Origin: an uncultured Eubacteriales bacterium
Lineage (GTDB): Bacteria; Bacillota; Clostridia; Oscillospirales; Butyricicoccaceae
Length of the DNA stretch: 64,000 nucleotides
NCBI GenBank assembly: GCA_910585875.1
Contig: CAJUIK010000005.1
Location: 11,591-75,590 of the forward strand
Direction: 5' to 3'
The position numbers and the translations under genes are program-made. Positions 55,685 through 64,000 of the stretch are shown here, piece after piece. Position 1 is the first letter of the stretch. Every line of letters begins with the position of its first letter. The notes under the pieces are model-generated. The model was not told the origin of the DNA, did not search any database, and was given only the letters and a program-made list of their open reading frames with translations.

Positions 55685-57412
55685 ATGCTCAAACCACTGC
55701 TCGCTCAAGTGAAAGAATTCAAGCGTTCCTCCATCCTCGCGCCGGTTTTCATGGTGCTGGAGGTTCTGATGGAGCTGGCCATCCCGCTGATGATGTCCTC
55801 CATCATCGACGACGGCGTGAACCGGGGAGACATGGGCCATGTGTGCCGCGTGGGCGCGCTGATGGCCTGCATGGCCCTGTTGTCCCTCAGCTTCGGCGCG
55901 GCCTCGGGCCGGCTGGCCGCCCGGGCCAGCAGCGGCTTCGCCCGCAATCTGCGCCGCAGTATGTTCGCCAACATTCAGACCTTCGCCTTTTCCAATCTGG
56001 ATAAATACTCTACATCCGGCCTGATTACTCGCATGACCACCGACGTCACCAACGTGCAGAACGCCTACCAGATGATCCTGCGGATGTGCGTCCGGGCGCC
56101 GGTGATGCTGATCTGCGCCCTATTCATGGCCGTTTCCATCAACGCCCGCCTTTCCCTGATCTTTCTGGCGGCCATCCCCTTTTTGGCGCTCTGCCTGGCG
56201 CTGATTACCAAAAACGCCCACTCCGCCTTTTTGCAGGTCTTCCGCCGGTACGACGACCTGAACGCCAGCGTCCAGGAAAATCTGGGCGCCATCCGGGTAG
56301 TCAAATCCTATGTGCGGGAAAGCCATGAATCCGACAAGTTCCAACAGGCCTGCGACCAGGTGTATCGTCTGTTTGTCAAGGCCGAGCGGACTTTGGCTTT
56401 CAACGCCCCTGTGATGCAGTTCACCATGTATAGCTGCGTCCTGATGCTGTCCTGGCTGGGCGCCAAATCCATTGTGGCCGGCAGCCTGACCACAGGCCAG
56501 CTGATGAGCCTGTTCTCCTATGTGATGAACATCCTGATGAGCCTGATGATGCTTTCTATGGTCTTCGTCATGATTACCATGGCCCGGGCCTCGGCGGACC
56601 GCATTGTGGAGGTGCTCCAGGAAACGCCCGATTTGAAGGAGGATTCCGCCCCCCTGACCCAGGTGAAAGACGGCTCTATCCGCTTCGACCACGCGACCAT
56701 GCGGTATCACGCAGGCGGCAAGCCCGCTCTGCGGGATATCAGCCTGACGATAGCCTCCGGGGAGACGCTGGGCGTGATCGGCGGCACAGGCAGCTCCAAA
56801 TCCACCCTGGTGCAGCTGATCCCCCGGCTTTACGAAGCGGCGGAAGGCCAGGTTTTGGTGGGCGGGCAGGATGTGCGCCGCTACGATTTGCAGGCCCTGC
56901 GCAGCCAAGTGGCCATGGTGCTGCAAAAAAACACCTTGTTTTCCGGCACAATACGGGAAAACCTGCTTTGGGGCAATGAACGCGCCTCCCAGCAGCAGAT
57001 AGAGGAGGCCTGCAAAGCCGCCCAAGCCCACGACTTTATCCAGGCTATGCCCCAGGGCTACGACACGATGATCGAGCAAGGGGGAACCAACGTCTCCGGC
57101 GGGCAAAAACAGCGGCTGTGTCTGGCACGGGCTCTGCTGAAGAACCCGAAAATCCTGATTCTGGACGATTCTACCAGCGCGGTGGATATGCGCACCGACA
57201 GCCTGATCCGCCAGGGCCTGGCCGAGAGCCTGCCCGACGCCACCAAAATCGTCATCGCCCAGCGAATTTCCTCGGTTCAGCACTGCGATCATATCTTGGT
57301 GCTAAACAACGGCGAGGCCGAAGCCTATGGAACCCATGAACAGCTTTTGGAGGAGAGCCCCATTTATCGGGAAGTCTATCTCTCCCAGCAGAAAGGAGCG
57401 GATGAACAATGA
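55685..57412 (+). CDS. ABC exporter half-transporter (permease-ATPase), subunit 1
   Basis: 575 residues from the ATG at 55685 (CAAAGGAGG 7 bp upstream). Six transmembrane helices (residues 15-300) are fused to an ATPase domain. Walker A reads GGTGSSKSTL, with Ser where the usual Gly precedes the Lys. Signature is NVSGGQKQRLCLARALL. Walker B is ILILDDSTSAVD, with Asp where the catalytic Glu is expected, so this is the degenerate half of a heterodimer. It overlaps the second subunit by 4 bp. Likely drug or lipid export. Confidence 0.94.
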   Translation: MLKPLLAQVKEFKRSSILAPVFMVLEVLMELAIPLMMSSIIDDGVNRGDMGHVCRVGALMACMALLSLSFGAASGRLAARASSGFARNLRRSMFANIQTFAFSNLDKYSTSGLITRMTTDVTNVQNAYQMILRMCVRAPVMLICALFMAVSINARLSLIFLAAIPFLALCLALITKNAHSAFLQVFRRYDDLNASVQENLGAIRVVKSYVRESHESDKFQQACDQVYRLFVKAERTLAFNAPVMQFTMYSCVLMLSWLGAKSIVAGSLTTGQLMSLFSYVMNILMSLMMLSMVFVMITMARASADRIVEVLQETPDLKEDSAPLTQVKDGSIRFDHATMRYHAGGKPALRDISLTIASGETLGVIGGTGSSKSTLVQLIPRLYEAAEGQVLVGGQDVRRYDLQALRSQVAMVLQKNTLFSGTIRENLLWGNERASQQQIEEACKAAQAHDFIQAMPQGYDTMIEQGGTNVSGGQKQRLCLARALLKNPKILILDDSTSAVDMRTDSLIRQGLAESLPDATKIVIAQRISSVQHCDHILVLNNGEAEAYGTHEQLLEESPIYREVYLSQQKGADEQ

Positions 57413-59340
57413 GCCCAACCCCTTCCAGAGGACCGGGAGGACCTGGCGCCCCTCGAGGGCCCCACGGGCCCCGCATGATGGGCAAGCGCCCCGCTGTGGA
57501 ACACCCTTGGCGGGCGCTGCGCCGGCTGCTGGCCTATATATTGCGCCGATACAAAGTTCATTGCGCCCTGGCGGTTGTGATGATTTTCATCCATACCGCC
57601 GCCACTGTAGCGGGAAATTTGTTTCTCAAAACCCTGATTGACGATTATATCGCCCCCTTCCTCACCCAAGCCGCGCCGGATTTCGCCCCCCTGCTGCGCC
57701 AGCTGGCCTTGATGGCCCTGGTATTCCTCAGCGGCGTGCTGTCCGTTCTGATTCAGAACCAGCTGATGGTTTCTGTCTCCCAAGGGACTTTGCGGGACTT
57801 GCGCTGCGACCTGTTCCGCCACATGGAAAGCCTGCCCCTGCGGTATTTTGACACCAACGCCCACGGCGATATTATGAGCGTCTACACCAACGACATCGAC
57901 ACGCTGCGGCAGATGATCAGCCAAAGCCTCCCTCAGCTGATCTCTTCCGCCGTCACCATTGCCAGCGTACTGGCCTCCATGCTGGCCCTGAGCCTGCCCC
58001 TCACCGGCCTTTCCCTGCTGATGGTAGGGCTGATGATTCTCGCTATCCGCAAGCTGACTGGCGCCTCCGGCGGCCATTTTGTGGCGCAGCAGAAAAATCT
58101 AGGCGCCGTCAACGGCTATATTGAAGAAATGATCGAGGGCCAAAAAGTAGTCAAAGTCTTTTGCCGGGAGGAAAAAAATATCGAGACCTTCAACCGGCTC
58201 AACGACGCCCTCTATGAAAGCGCGGACAAAGCCCATGGGTTTGCCAATATCCTGATGCCCGTTATGAGCAATCTGGGCAACCTGAGCTATGTGGTCGTGG
58301 CCGCGGCGGGCGGCGCTCTGGCCGTGGGCGGCGTTGGCGGCTTCACGCTGGGCAGCCTGGCGGCCTTTCTCCAGTTCAACCGTAGCTTCAGCCAACCCAT
58401 CACCCAGATTTCCCAGCAGTTCAATTCCATCATCATGGCTCTGGCCGGCGCTCAGCGGGTATTCGCCCTGCTGGACGAAAAGCCTGAGCAGGACGGCGGG
58501 ACCTACCGGCTGGTCAACGCGCGCCAAAGCGCCGGCCTGCTGCGGGAATGCCAGGAGCGCACCGGCCAATGGGCCTGGAAATCCCCAGAGGGCAAGCTGA
58601 TTCCCCTGCGGGGAGACGTGCGCTTTGAAAACGTGGATTTCGGCTATACGCCGGAAAAGCAGGTGCTCAAGCAAATCAGCCTGTTCGCCAAGCCTGGACA
58701 AAAAATCGCCTTTGTCGGCGCCACAGGGGCGGGCAAAACCACCATTACCAACCTGATCAACCGGTTTTATGACATCGACCAAGGCCGGATTTTGTACGAC
58801 GGCATCCCGGTCAGCCAAATTTGTAAAGAGTCCCTGCGCCGCTCCCTGGGCATTGTGCTCCAAGATACCAAGCTGTTCACCGGCACGGTGATGGAAAACA
58901 TCCGCTACGGCCGGCTGGACGCCACGGACGAAGAGGTGACCGCCGCCGCCCGGCTGGCCAACGCCGACGCCTTTATCCAGCAGCTACCCAAGGGCTATCA
59001 AACCATGCTGTCCGGCGACGGCGGCAGTCTGTCCCAGGGCCAGCGGCAGCTGTTGGCCATCGCCCGGGCCGCCGTGGCCGATCCGCCGGTGTTGATTCTG
59101 GACGAAGCTACCTCCAGCATCGACACCCGCACAGAGCAAATTGTGCAAGAGGGCATGGACAACCTGATGCAAGACCGGACGGTCTTCGTCATCGCCCATC
59201 GCCTTTCCACCATCCACAATTCCAACGCCATCATGGTACTCGAAAACGGCCGAATCATCGAGCGAGGCGACCACGAGGAGCTGATCGCCCAAAAAGGCCA
59301 GTATTACCAGCTTTACACCGGCAAATTCGAGCTGGCCTGA
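57409..59340 (+). CDS. ABC exporter half-transporter (permease-ATPase), subunit 2
   Basis: 643 residues. A Gly/Pro/Arg-rich N-terminus (residues 1-30) is followed by six helices and an ATPase with canonical Walker A GATGAGKTTI, Q-loop VLQDTKLFTG, and Walker B VLILDEATSSID carrying the catalytic Glu. The signature is the variant SLSQGQRQLLAIARA. An insertion of about 60 residues (residues 365-405) lies between the membrane and ATPase domains. This is the catalytically complete half of the heterodimeric exporter made with the previous gene. Confidence 0.95.
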   Translation: MSPTPSRGPGGPGAPRGPHGPRMMGKRPAVEHPWRALRRLLAYILRRYKVHCALAVVMIFIHTAATVAGNLFLKTLIDDYIAPFLTQAAPDFAPLLRQLALMALVFLSGVLSVLIQNQLMVSVSQGTLRDLRCDLFRHMESLPLRYFDTNAHGDIMSVYTNDIDTLRQMISQSLPQLISSAVTIASVLASMLALSLPLTGLSLLMVGLMILAIRKLTGASGGHFVAQQKNLGAVNGYIEEMIEGQKVVKVFCREEKNIETFNRLNDALYESADKAHGFANILMPVMSNLGNLSYVVVAAAGGALAVGGVGGFTLGSLAAFLQFNRSFSQPITQISQQFNSIIMALAGAQRVFALLDEKPEQDGGTYRLVNARQSAGLLRECQERTGQWAWKSPEGKLIPLRGDVRFENVDFGYTPEKQVLKQISLFAKPGQKIAFVGATGAGKTTITNLINRFYDIDQGRILYDGIPVSQICKESLRRSLGIVLQDTKLFTGTVMENIRYGRLDATDEEVTAAARLANADAFIQQLPKGYQTMLSGDGGSLSQGQRQLLAIARAAVADPPVLILDEATSSIDTRTEQIVQEGMDNLMQDRTVFVIAHRLSTIHNSNAIMVLENGRIIERGDHEELIAQKGQYYQLYTGKFELA

Positions 59341-59457
59341 TCGCCGCAAGGGCTTCTGCGTCAGGCGGCGAGGCGTCTGCCGGCTCCTGCCGGCGGGAAG
59401 TTTGGCCGCCGGACCTTCTTCCCCAAGGGCGCCGGCCTCTGCTCCCTCAGCTTAAGT

Positions 59458-59545
59458 CGCTCTCTCAGCCAGACTTTATGCGAAACCAAAAATCGCCGCT
59501 TCTTGAGAAGCGGCGATTTTCTTTTTCTCCTTTGCCTCGCCGACG
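59458..59545 (+). repeat. 85-bp terminator-bearing repeat, copy 1
   Basis: Shares roughly 80% identity by eye with 60085-60168, including CGCTCTCTC, then GAAACCAAAAATCGCCGCTTC, its inverted GAAGCGGCGATTTTC, and a final CGACG. The central hairpin AAAATCGCCGCTTC/GAAGCGGCGATTTT with T-rich tail can end transcription of the ABC exporter. The rest of the 310-bp gap 59341-59650 has only GC-rich inverted repeats (for example TCGCCGC/GCGGCGA at 59341-59371) and the next promoter. Confidence 0.75.
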
Positions 59546-59549
59546 GGGG

Positions 59550-59578
59550 TTGACAGTTTGGCCCCAAGTGTGTATACT
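59550..59578 (+). promoter_or_regulatory. Promoter of the DUF1413-like gene
   Basis: -35 TTGACA (59550-59555), 17-bp spacer, -10 TATACT (59573-59578). A consensus promoter for a very small gene, directly after repeat copy 1. Confidence 0.8.
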
Positions 59579-59650
59579 AACAATAACACCTTGGCACAAA
59601 CCGATAAGGCCGCTTGGAACAACGCGATTTTGAAAAAGGAGCTGTTGACG

Positions 59651-60013
59651 ATGCCCGTGATTAAAATTTCCCTGACAGAAGAGGAATTTTCCGAATTGGA
59701 GGCCCTGGCCGCCAAAGAAAAGATGTCCATTCAAGACCTGTTCCGCTACAAGACGCTTGCAAATGCAAAAAAGAACCCGGCTATGTTTACGCCGGAGGAA
59801 GCGGTCAAACGGGCGCTGGAAAAGTTTTCGACGGAAGACCCGCCTTTCACTCTGCCCGATATTTACGGCGAGGCTTGGCTCGACTTGAATCCCCGCATGA
59901 CGGGGGTTTTTGGAAAACGTTTCTTCAATTATACGGCCGCCATAGACGCTATCCAATTCGTAGGCATGACGCCAAACAACCGCAGGGCCGTTTATCGAAT
60001 TGCCAAGCAGTAA
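59651..60013 (+). CDS. Small protein with DUF1413-like C-terminus
   Basis: 120 residues from the ATG at 59651 with AAGGAG 9 bp upstream. Residues 1-65 (IKISLTEEEFSELEALAAKEKMSIQDLFRYKTLANAK) resemble a ribbon-helix-helix-type segment. Residues 70-120 (FTLPDIYGEAWLDLNPRMTGVFGKRFFNYTAAI then FVGMTPNNRRAVYRI) resemble the DUF1413 domain, in which a GkxF motif is conserved. A DNA-binding role is possible but unproved. The gene stands alone between two copies of an 85-bp repeat. Confidence 0.7.
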   Translation: MPVIKISLTEEEFSELEALAAKEKMSIQDLFRYKTLANAKKNPAMFTPEEAVKRALEKFSTEDPPFTLPDIYGEAWLDLNPRMTGVFGKRFFNYTAAIDAIQFVGMTPNNRRAVYRIAKQ

Positions 60014-60084
60014 CGATCTGGTTTTCCAGAGGGCGCCGCCCTCTAAGAGCCCGCGGCCTTGAACGGCGGGCGAGCTTTTGCCGC

Positions 60085-60168
60085 CGCTCTCTCTGCCAAA
60101 CCATATGAAACCAAAAATCGCCGCTTCTTGGGAAGCGGCGATTTTCTTCTCTTTTTTGCTCGTCGACG
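60085..60168 (+). repeat. 85-bp terminator-bearing repeat, copy 2
   Basis: Counterpart of 59458-59545, downstream of the DUF1413-like gene. The hairpin AATCGCCGCTTC/GAAGCGGCGATT is conserved, and the tail is TTCTTCTCTTTTTT. In the leftward sense it lies beyond the MATE gene that ends at 60233, so it may also serve that gene. Other hairpins in the 219-bp gap are AGAGGGC/GCCCTCT (about 60035) and GCCCGC/GCGGGC (about 60050-60075). Confidence 0.75.
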
Positions 60169-60232
60169 AAACCGCCGATCGACTTGGCAGAGCGCGAAAC
60201 AGATCCCCTGCCGCCGAGCGGCGAAGAACCCG

Positions 60233-61639
60233 TTATCCCTTGCCGACGCGAGTCTGCCCGCCGGCGCCGGCCGACGGCCGAACGACGGCTTTGGCGCGCC
60301 ATTTGCCTTTTTTGTAAGCCAGCACAGTCAGCGCGGCGCCCATGCACCAGGAAATCAGCAAGCTGATAAACAGGCTGGTAGGGGAATGGGTCAGCGCCGC
60401 GATGCCATAGGCCAGGGGCACGCGGATCACTACTGTGGTAATCATGGAAATCCACATCGGGGTCATGGTGTCGCCGGCGCCGCGCATGACGCCGGACAGA
60501 GTCTGGTTAACGGCCATGGCCACATAGCCCACGGCCAGAATCCGCATCATCTTTTGCCCCAGAGCCACCACTTCCGGGGTCTCGGTGAACAGCCGCATCA
60601 GCGGCCCGCCCAGCAGCAGGATGGCGGCCACCAGAGCGGCGCTGACAGCCAACACCAGTTTCAAACCGTCCCTCACGCCTTCCTGCACCCGGTCCACCCG
60701 TCCCGCGCCCATGTTTTGGCCGGTATAAGTAGTCATGGCGTTGCCAAAGGTGAAATTGGGCATCATGGCAAAGCCGTCCACCCGCATGACAACGGTATTC
60801 ACCGCGATAACCATGGCGCCGAAGCTGTTGGTCAGCGACTGCACCACAATGGCCGCCATGGAGAAAATCGCCTGGGAAAGGCCGGAGGGCAAGCCCAGCT
60901 TCACCAGGTCCTTCGCCAAGTCCATATGGGGTTTCAGAGTATGGAAGTTCAGATCCAGCACATCCTTCATCCGCGTCAGGCGGCGCAGGCACAAAAAGGC
61001 GGAAACAAACTGGGCGATAATGGTGGCCAGGGCCACGCCGGAAACGCCCATGTCAAACTGGGCCACAAACAGGATATCCAGCACGATATTCAGCCCGCAG
61101 GCCACGATCAGAAACGCCAGGGGCATCACCGCATCGCCCATGCCCCGCAGCATACCGGCGATGATATTATAATAAGCCATGCCGGCAATGCCCAGAAAAT
61201 AGATGGTCATGTAGGACGAAGTCATGTCAAAAATCTCCGCCGGCGTGCCCACCATCCGCAAAAACGGCGGGACCAGCAGAGGGCCCGCAACCATCACGGC
61301 CAATGAAACCAGCATCGTCATTGTGACTGTGGTGCCCACCGTATTGGAAAGCTCCTGGCGGCGCTTGGCGCCGAAATACTGGGCGGTCATCACGCCGGCG
61401 CCGGTGGAAATGCCCACAAAAAGCACCAGCAGCAAGTTGATCATCGGCCCGCTGGCGCCCACGGCGGCCAAGGCGTTGTCGCCCACATACTGGCCCACCA
61501 CAATGGAATCCACCGTGTTGTAAAGCTGCTGGGCCAGGTTCCCAATCAAGAGAGGGATGGCAAATTGAATCAGTTTTTTCACCGGGCTGCCCACCGTCAT
61601 ATCCTGGGCGCCCATAAACCGGGAAAGTCCTCCGGCCAT
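60233..61639 (-). CDS. MATE-family efflux transporter
   Basis: 468 residues with AAAAGGAG 8 bp before the ATG. Twelve helices fit MATE proteins of the NorM/DinF-like branch: SPVKKLIQFAIPLLIGNLAQQLYNTVDSIVVGQYVGDNALAAVG, MLRGMGDAVMPLAFLIVACGLNIVLDILFV, and the repeat GMVRGAGDTMTPMW-like QTLSGVMRGAGDTMTPMWISM. It exports drugs or metabolites in exchange for cations. The last 20 residues (VVRPSAGAGGQTRVGKG) are unusually polar and run into the repeat region. It differs clearly from the MATE at 23734-25188. Confidence 0.93.
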   Translation of the reverse strand: MAGGLSRFMGAQDMTVGSPVKKLIQFAIPLLIGNLAQQLYNTVDSIVVGQYVGDNALAAVGASGPMINLLLVLFVGISTGAGVMTAQYFGAKRRQELSNTVGTTVTMTMLVSLAVMVAGPLLVPPFLRMVGTPAEIFDMTSSYMTIYFLGIAGMAYYNIIAGMLRGMGDAVMPLAFLIVACGLNIVLDILFVAQFDMGVSGVALATIIAQFVSAFLCLRRLTRMKDVLDLNFHTLKPHMDLAKDLVKLGLPSGLSQAIFSMAAIVVQSLTNSFGAMVIAVNTVVMRVDGFAMMPNFTFGNAMTTYTGQNMGAGRVDRVQEGVRDGLKLVLAVSAALVAAILLLGGPLMRLFTETPEVVALGQKMMRILAVGYVAMAVNQTLSGVMRGAGDTMTPMWISMITTVVIRVPLAYGIAALTHSPTSLFISLLISWCMGAALTVLAYKKGKWRAKAVVRPSAGAGGQTRVGKG

Positions 61640-61801
61640 ACCGTCACTCCTTTTCCTTTTTATCTTCTACAAAAATGCAACGCCTGGGGCCAAAGGCTCC
61701 AGGCGTCCCCGCGTTTAACGGCTAAACCCCTTATGAATTGTTATGATATCACAAAAGAAATTTCTTTTCAATAATGTTATATCTGGAAATTTATCTGGAG
61801 T

Positions 61802-62361
61802 TTATTCCCTGTCTGCCGTCTGCCGCCGGTCCAGCCAAAGCCAAAGCAACTCCATCAGCAGGTAAAATATCCAGCCCCAGAACAGCAGCTCATCCGCCGA
61901 GGGACCCCAAAGGTCCCGGCTATTTCGCCCGCCAAGTTCGGTATCAAACCGCCAGCCGGTATACCAGCCCAGCTTATCCCCAGGGCCACACGGGATCTGG
62001 CACAGCAAAACCAAGATCAGTCGGGAGGAATTCCCCCACCAACAGCCCGGCAAAGGGCCTGGGCCGGGCCGCAAAGAGATAGAGAAGATAAGCAACAATT
62101 ACGATCACCATCAGAATAATAAGCCAAGCGCAGATACGGCTGGCGCTTTTGCAGCAGCAACAAGTGCAGCGCGCTGATTTTTTCGGCTATCTCCGGCGGC
62201 GTCTGGTCGCCGGGCTGAAAGGTCTGGGCAAAGCGGTGAAGCAACCAAGGATTAAGCCAATCAAACGCAAAGACAAACCCGCCCTGGAGAGCGCAGTAGG
62301 CAAAAGAACAGATTCCGGCGGCAACCCAATCCTTCTTTCGGATACAGAAAAAGGAGTTCAA
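61802..62361 (-). pseudogene. Frameshifted gene for a small membrane protein
   Basis: Three frames in a row carry protein-like sequence. Frame 1 from a TTG at 62361 (GAGAGG upstream) gives NSFFCIRKKDWVAAGICSFAYC to about 62150. A second frame gives a clear helix, ICAWLIILMVIVIVAYLLYL, and ends at TAA near 61977. A third gives DKLGWYTGWRFDTELGG then LLFWGWIFYLLMELLWLWL to the stop at 61802. Rejoined, they make a protein of about 185 residues with three transmembrane segments. Two single-base indels explain this: either a decayed gene or sequencing errors. No family was recognised. Confidence 0.55.
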
Positions 62362-62384
62362 TTCTTTACCTCTCTCATAAAATG

Positions 62385-62417
62385 ATTCAGAATCAGCCGT
62401 CACAGCTGACTCTGAAT
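62385..62417. repeat. Inverted repeat upstream of the frameshifted gene
   Basis: ATTCAGAATCAGC and GCTGACTCTGAAT pair at 12 of 13 positions around a 7-base spacer. It lies 24 bp before the likely TTG start of the frameshifted gene, so it may be an operator or leader structure. The 184-bp stretch 62434-62617 beyond it holds only a terminator. Confidence 0.5.
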
Positions 62418-62507
62418 AAAGTTTGACAATCAATCCTCTTTTTCGTCTTCCGGAATCATAGATTCCCTACAGGTCGGCGCAATACTCAACTTGCAAATCA
62501 ATGAACT

Positions 62508-62541
62508 CAAAAAGGCAGAAAGCAAAAGTGCTTTCTGCCTT
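62508..62541 (-). terminator. Terminator after the decarboxylase beta-subunit gene
   Basis: AAGGCAGAAAGCA pairs with TGCTTTCTGCCTT around a 4-base loop; TTTTTGAG follows on the minus strand. It lies about 75 bp past the stop. Confidence 0.85.
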
Positions 62542-62617
62542 ATTAAGAGACCATTGGATAACCGCCAAAGCCGGTTACCCACCCAGCCCCGATATATGCC
62601 TGCCGGCGCATGCCGGC

Positions 62618-63784
62618 CTATCCGAACATTTTCAGCAGGAAACCAGCGGCCACGGCGCTGCCGATGACGCCGGCCACGTTGGGGCCCATGGCGAACATCA
62701 GCAGGTAATTGGATTTGTTGTATTTCTGGCCCTCCACATTGGCCACCCGGGCGGCCATGGGCACGGCGGAAACGCCGGCCGCGCCAATCAGCGGGTTGAT
62801 CTTGCCGTGGGTCAGCTTGCACATCAGCTTGCCCAGCAGCAGGCCGCCGGCGGTGGAAAAGGCGAAAGCCGTCAGGCCCAGGGCGATGATCATTAGGGTC
62901 TGGGGCTTCAGGAAAATCGTGCCGTCGGCGCTGGCGCCGACGGAAATGCCCAGCAGGATGGTGACGATGTTAATCAGCGCGTTCTGGGCGGTGTCGCTCA
63001 GGCGGGGCACAACGCCGCTCTCCCGGAACAGGTTGCCCAGCATCAGCATACCCAGCAGCGGGGCCACGGAGGGCAGCATCAGCACCACCACAATGGTGAC
63101 GGCGATGGGGAAAATAATCTTTTCTGTCTGGGAAACTTTGCGCAGCTGCTTCATCTGGATTTTGCGCTCTTCCTCTGTAGTCAGCAGCCGCATGATGGGG
63201 GGCTGAATCAGCGGAATCAGCGCCATGTAGGAATAGGCCGCCACGGCGATGGGCGCCAGCAATTCCGAGGCCAGCTTGGTGGCCAGGAAAATGGCCGTGG
63301 GCCCGTCGGCGCCGCCGATGATGGCGATAGCCGCCGCCTGTTGGGGGGTGAAATCAATGCCGGGGATCGTATGGCCCATGACGATGGCCATCACAAAGGC
63401 CACATAGATGCCCAGCTGAGCCGCGGCGCCCAGCAGCAGGCTGAGGGGGTTGGCCAGCATGGGGCCGAAGTCAGTCATGGCGCCCACGCCCATAAAAATC
63501 AGGCAGGGGAAGATACTGCTCTTGACGCCTTGGCTAAAGAGATACAGCAGGCCGGCTTTGGTCCAGTGCTCGCCCTCGGGCGCCGGAGACATCAGGCCGC
63601 CCAGAGGCAGGTTGACCAGCAGCATACCAAAAGCGATCGTCAACAGCAGCATGGGCTCGAACTTTTTGACAATAGCCAGGTAAATCAGCACACAGGCCAC
63701 CGCCACCATCACGGCCTGTTGCCAAGTCATGGCCATCAGGCCGGAATCCATGACCAGGCCTTTCAACGTTTCAGCGATATTCAT
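62618..63784 (-). CDS. Sodium-translocating decarboxylase, beta subunit
   Basis: 388 residues, GGAGG 5 bp before the ATG. The membrane subunit of biotin-dependent decarboxylases (oxaloacetate, methylmalonyl-CoA or glutaconyl-CoA type) that couples decarboxylation of carboxybiotin to sodium export. About nine to eleven helices are seen. Conserved segments are [44 protein letters not shown] (with the essential Asp), [30 protein letters not shown] and [23 protein letters not shown]. The biotin carrier is encoded just upstream. The substrate-specific alpha subunit is outside the window. Confidence 0.96.
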   Translation of the reverse strand: MNIAETLKGLVMDSGLMAMTWQQAVMVAVACVLIYLAIVKKFEPMLLLTIAFGMLLVNLPLGGLMSPAPEGEHWTKAGLLYLFSQGVKSSIFPCLIFMGVGAMTDFGPMLANPLSLLLGAAAQLGIYVAFVMAIVMGHTIPGIDFTPQQAAAIAIIGGADGPTAIFLATKLASELLAPIAVAAYSYMALIPLIQPPIMRLLTTEEERKIQMKQLRKVSQTEKIIFPIAVTIVVVLMLPSVAPLLGMLMLGNLFRESGVVPRLSDTAQNALINIVTILLGISVGASADGTIFLKPQTLMIIALGLTAFAFSTAGGLLLGKLMCKLTHGKINPLIGAAGVSAVPMAARVANVEGQKYNKSNYLLMFAMGPNVAGVIGSAVAAGFLLKMFG

Positions 63785-63794
63785 AAGGGCCTCC

Positions 63795-64000
63795 TTAGGA
63801 AATCACAAAGAGCAGGTCGCCGGTGTTTACCTGTTTGCCCTTGTCTGCGGCAATCTGGACGATGGTTCCGCTCTTGGGGGCGGTGATTTCGTTTTCCATC
63901 TTCATCGCCTCCAGAATGACGATCACGTCGCCTTCCTTGACGGCGGCGCCTTGAGCGACCTTCACGTCGATGACGCTGCCGGGCATGGGGGCGTCCACCC
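63795..64000 (-). CDS. Biotin carrier protein/gamma subunit of the decarboxylase (partial)
   Basis: The last 68 residues of a gene that continues past the right edge. They form one biotinyl-lipoyl domain: [22 protein letters not shown], the biotin-accepting lysine in EAMKMENEI, and the returning strand [20 protein letters not shown]. An in-frame GTG lies at the edge (63996-63998), but related proteins have an upstream Pro/Ala linker, so the true start is probably outside. Its stop overlaps the ribosome site of the beta-subunit gene, so the two are co-translated. Confidence 0.92.
   Translation of the reverse strand, partial: VDAPMPGSVIDVKVAQGAAVKEGDVIVILEAMKMENEITAPKSGTIVQIAADKGKQVNTGDLLFVIS

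Noticed and set aside
62430..62822. 130-residue minus-strand frame between the decarboxylase and the frameshifted gene
   Set aside because: It begins inside the beta-subunit gene in another frame and runs through its terminator. The sequence is Arg/Gly-rich shadow.

Overview
The window reads as the chromosome of a GC-rich (about 60% by eye), strictly anaerobic, spore-forming member of the Clostridia, most likely an Oscillospirales-type gut bacterium. The basis is a sporulation regulator (SpoVT), an oxygen-sensitive class III ribonucleotide reductase, a biotin-dependent sodium-pumping decarboxylase, S-layer-homology domains, strong GGAGG ribosome binding sites, many TTG/GTG starts, and promoters of TTGACA/TATAAT type with 17-bp spacing. 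The assignment is inferred from gene content, not from a marker gene.

Layout. 1-2.6 kb: two flavodoxin-like reductases diverging from an HxlR regulator, a GNAT acetyltransferase and a membrane protein. 2.6-10.3 kb: a catalase with an unusual Cys/Pro-rich N-terminus, then the lower-glycolysis cluster pgk-tpiA-gpmI-eno read leftward. 10.5-11.5 kb: lrgAB (cidAB) holin-like pair. 11.6-13.2 kb: two unknown genes. 13.3-17.5 kb: small unknowns, an ArsC/Spx-like protein, and the class III RNR operon, in which the glycyl-radical loop sits on its own 53-residue gene between nrdD and nrdG, with candidate NrdR boxes on the promoter. 17.7-23.4 kb: a MacA/MacB-type exporter (adaptor, ATPase, permease) that ends in an S-layer-homology protein. 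23.6-26.2 kb: a MATE transporter and an RpiR-type regulator. 26.3-32.2 kb: an oligopeptide ABC importer (oppA-BCDF). 32.2-39.5 kb: a chemoreceptor, an MFS pump with its TetR repressor and paired operators, a second TetR regulator, and a cyclic-di-GMP pair (GGDEF response regulator plus PilZ protein). About 39.6 kb: the initiator tRNA-Met gene. 39.8-41.6 kb: gamma-glutamyltranspeptidase with a small partner.

41.8-52.6 kb is the classic leftward translation/transcription operon rimP-nusA-rnpM-ylxQ-infB-rbfA-nrnA-truB-ribF. It continues into an M20 peptidase, a ComEC-like metallo-beta-lactamase and a DUF3006 protein through tight overlaps. 52.7-54.3 kb: a zinc-ribbon membrane protein and spoVT. 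54.4-55.0 kb: an AT-rich island that looks like foreign or decayed DNA. 55.0-59.3 kb: a MarR-controlled heterodimeric ABC exporter. 59.4-62.4 kb: a small DUF1413-like gene between two copies of an 85-bp terminator-bearing repeat, a second MATE pump, and a membrane gene broken by frameshifts. 62.6-64 kb: the beta subunit and biotin carrier of a sodium-translocating decarboxylase, running off the right edge.

Most genes are ordinary housekeeping. The observations most worth following are the separately encoded glycyl-radical loop of NrdD, the catalase extension, the exporter/S-layer cluster, a candidate small RNA near 39.4 kb, and the repeat-flanked and decayed loci near 54 and 60 kb. No CRISPR array, insertion sequence or prophage was seen.
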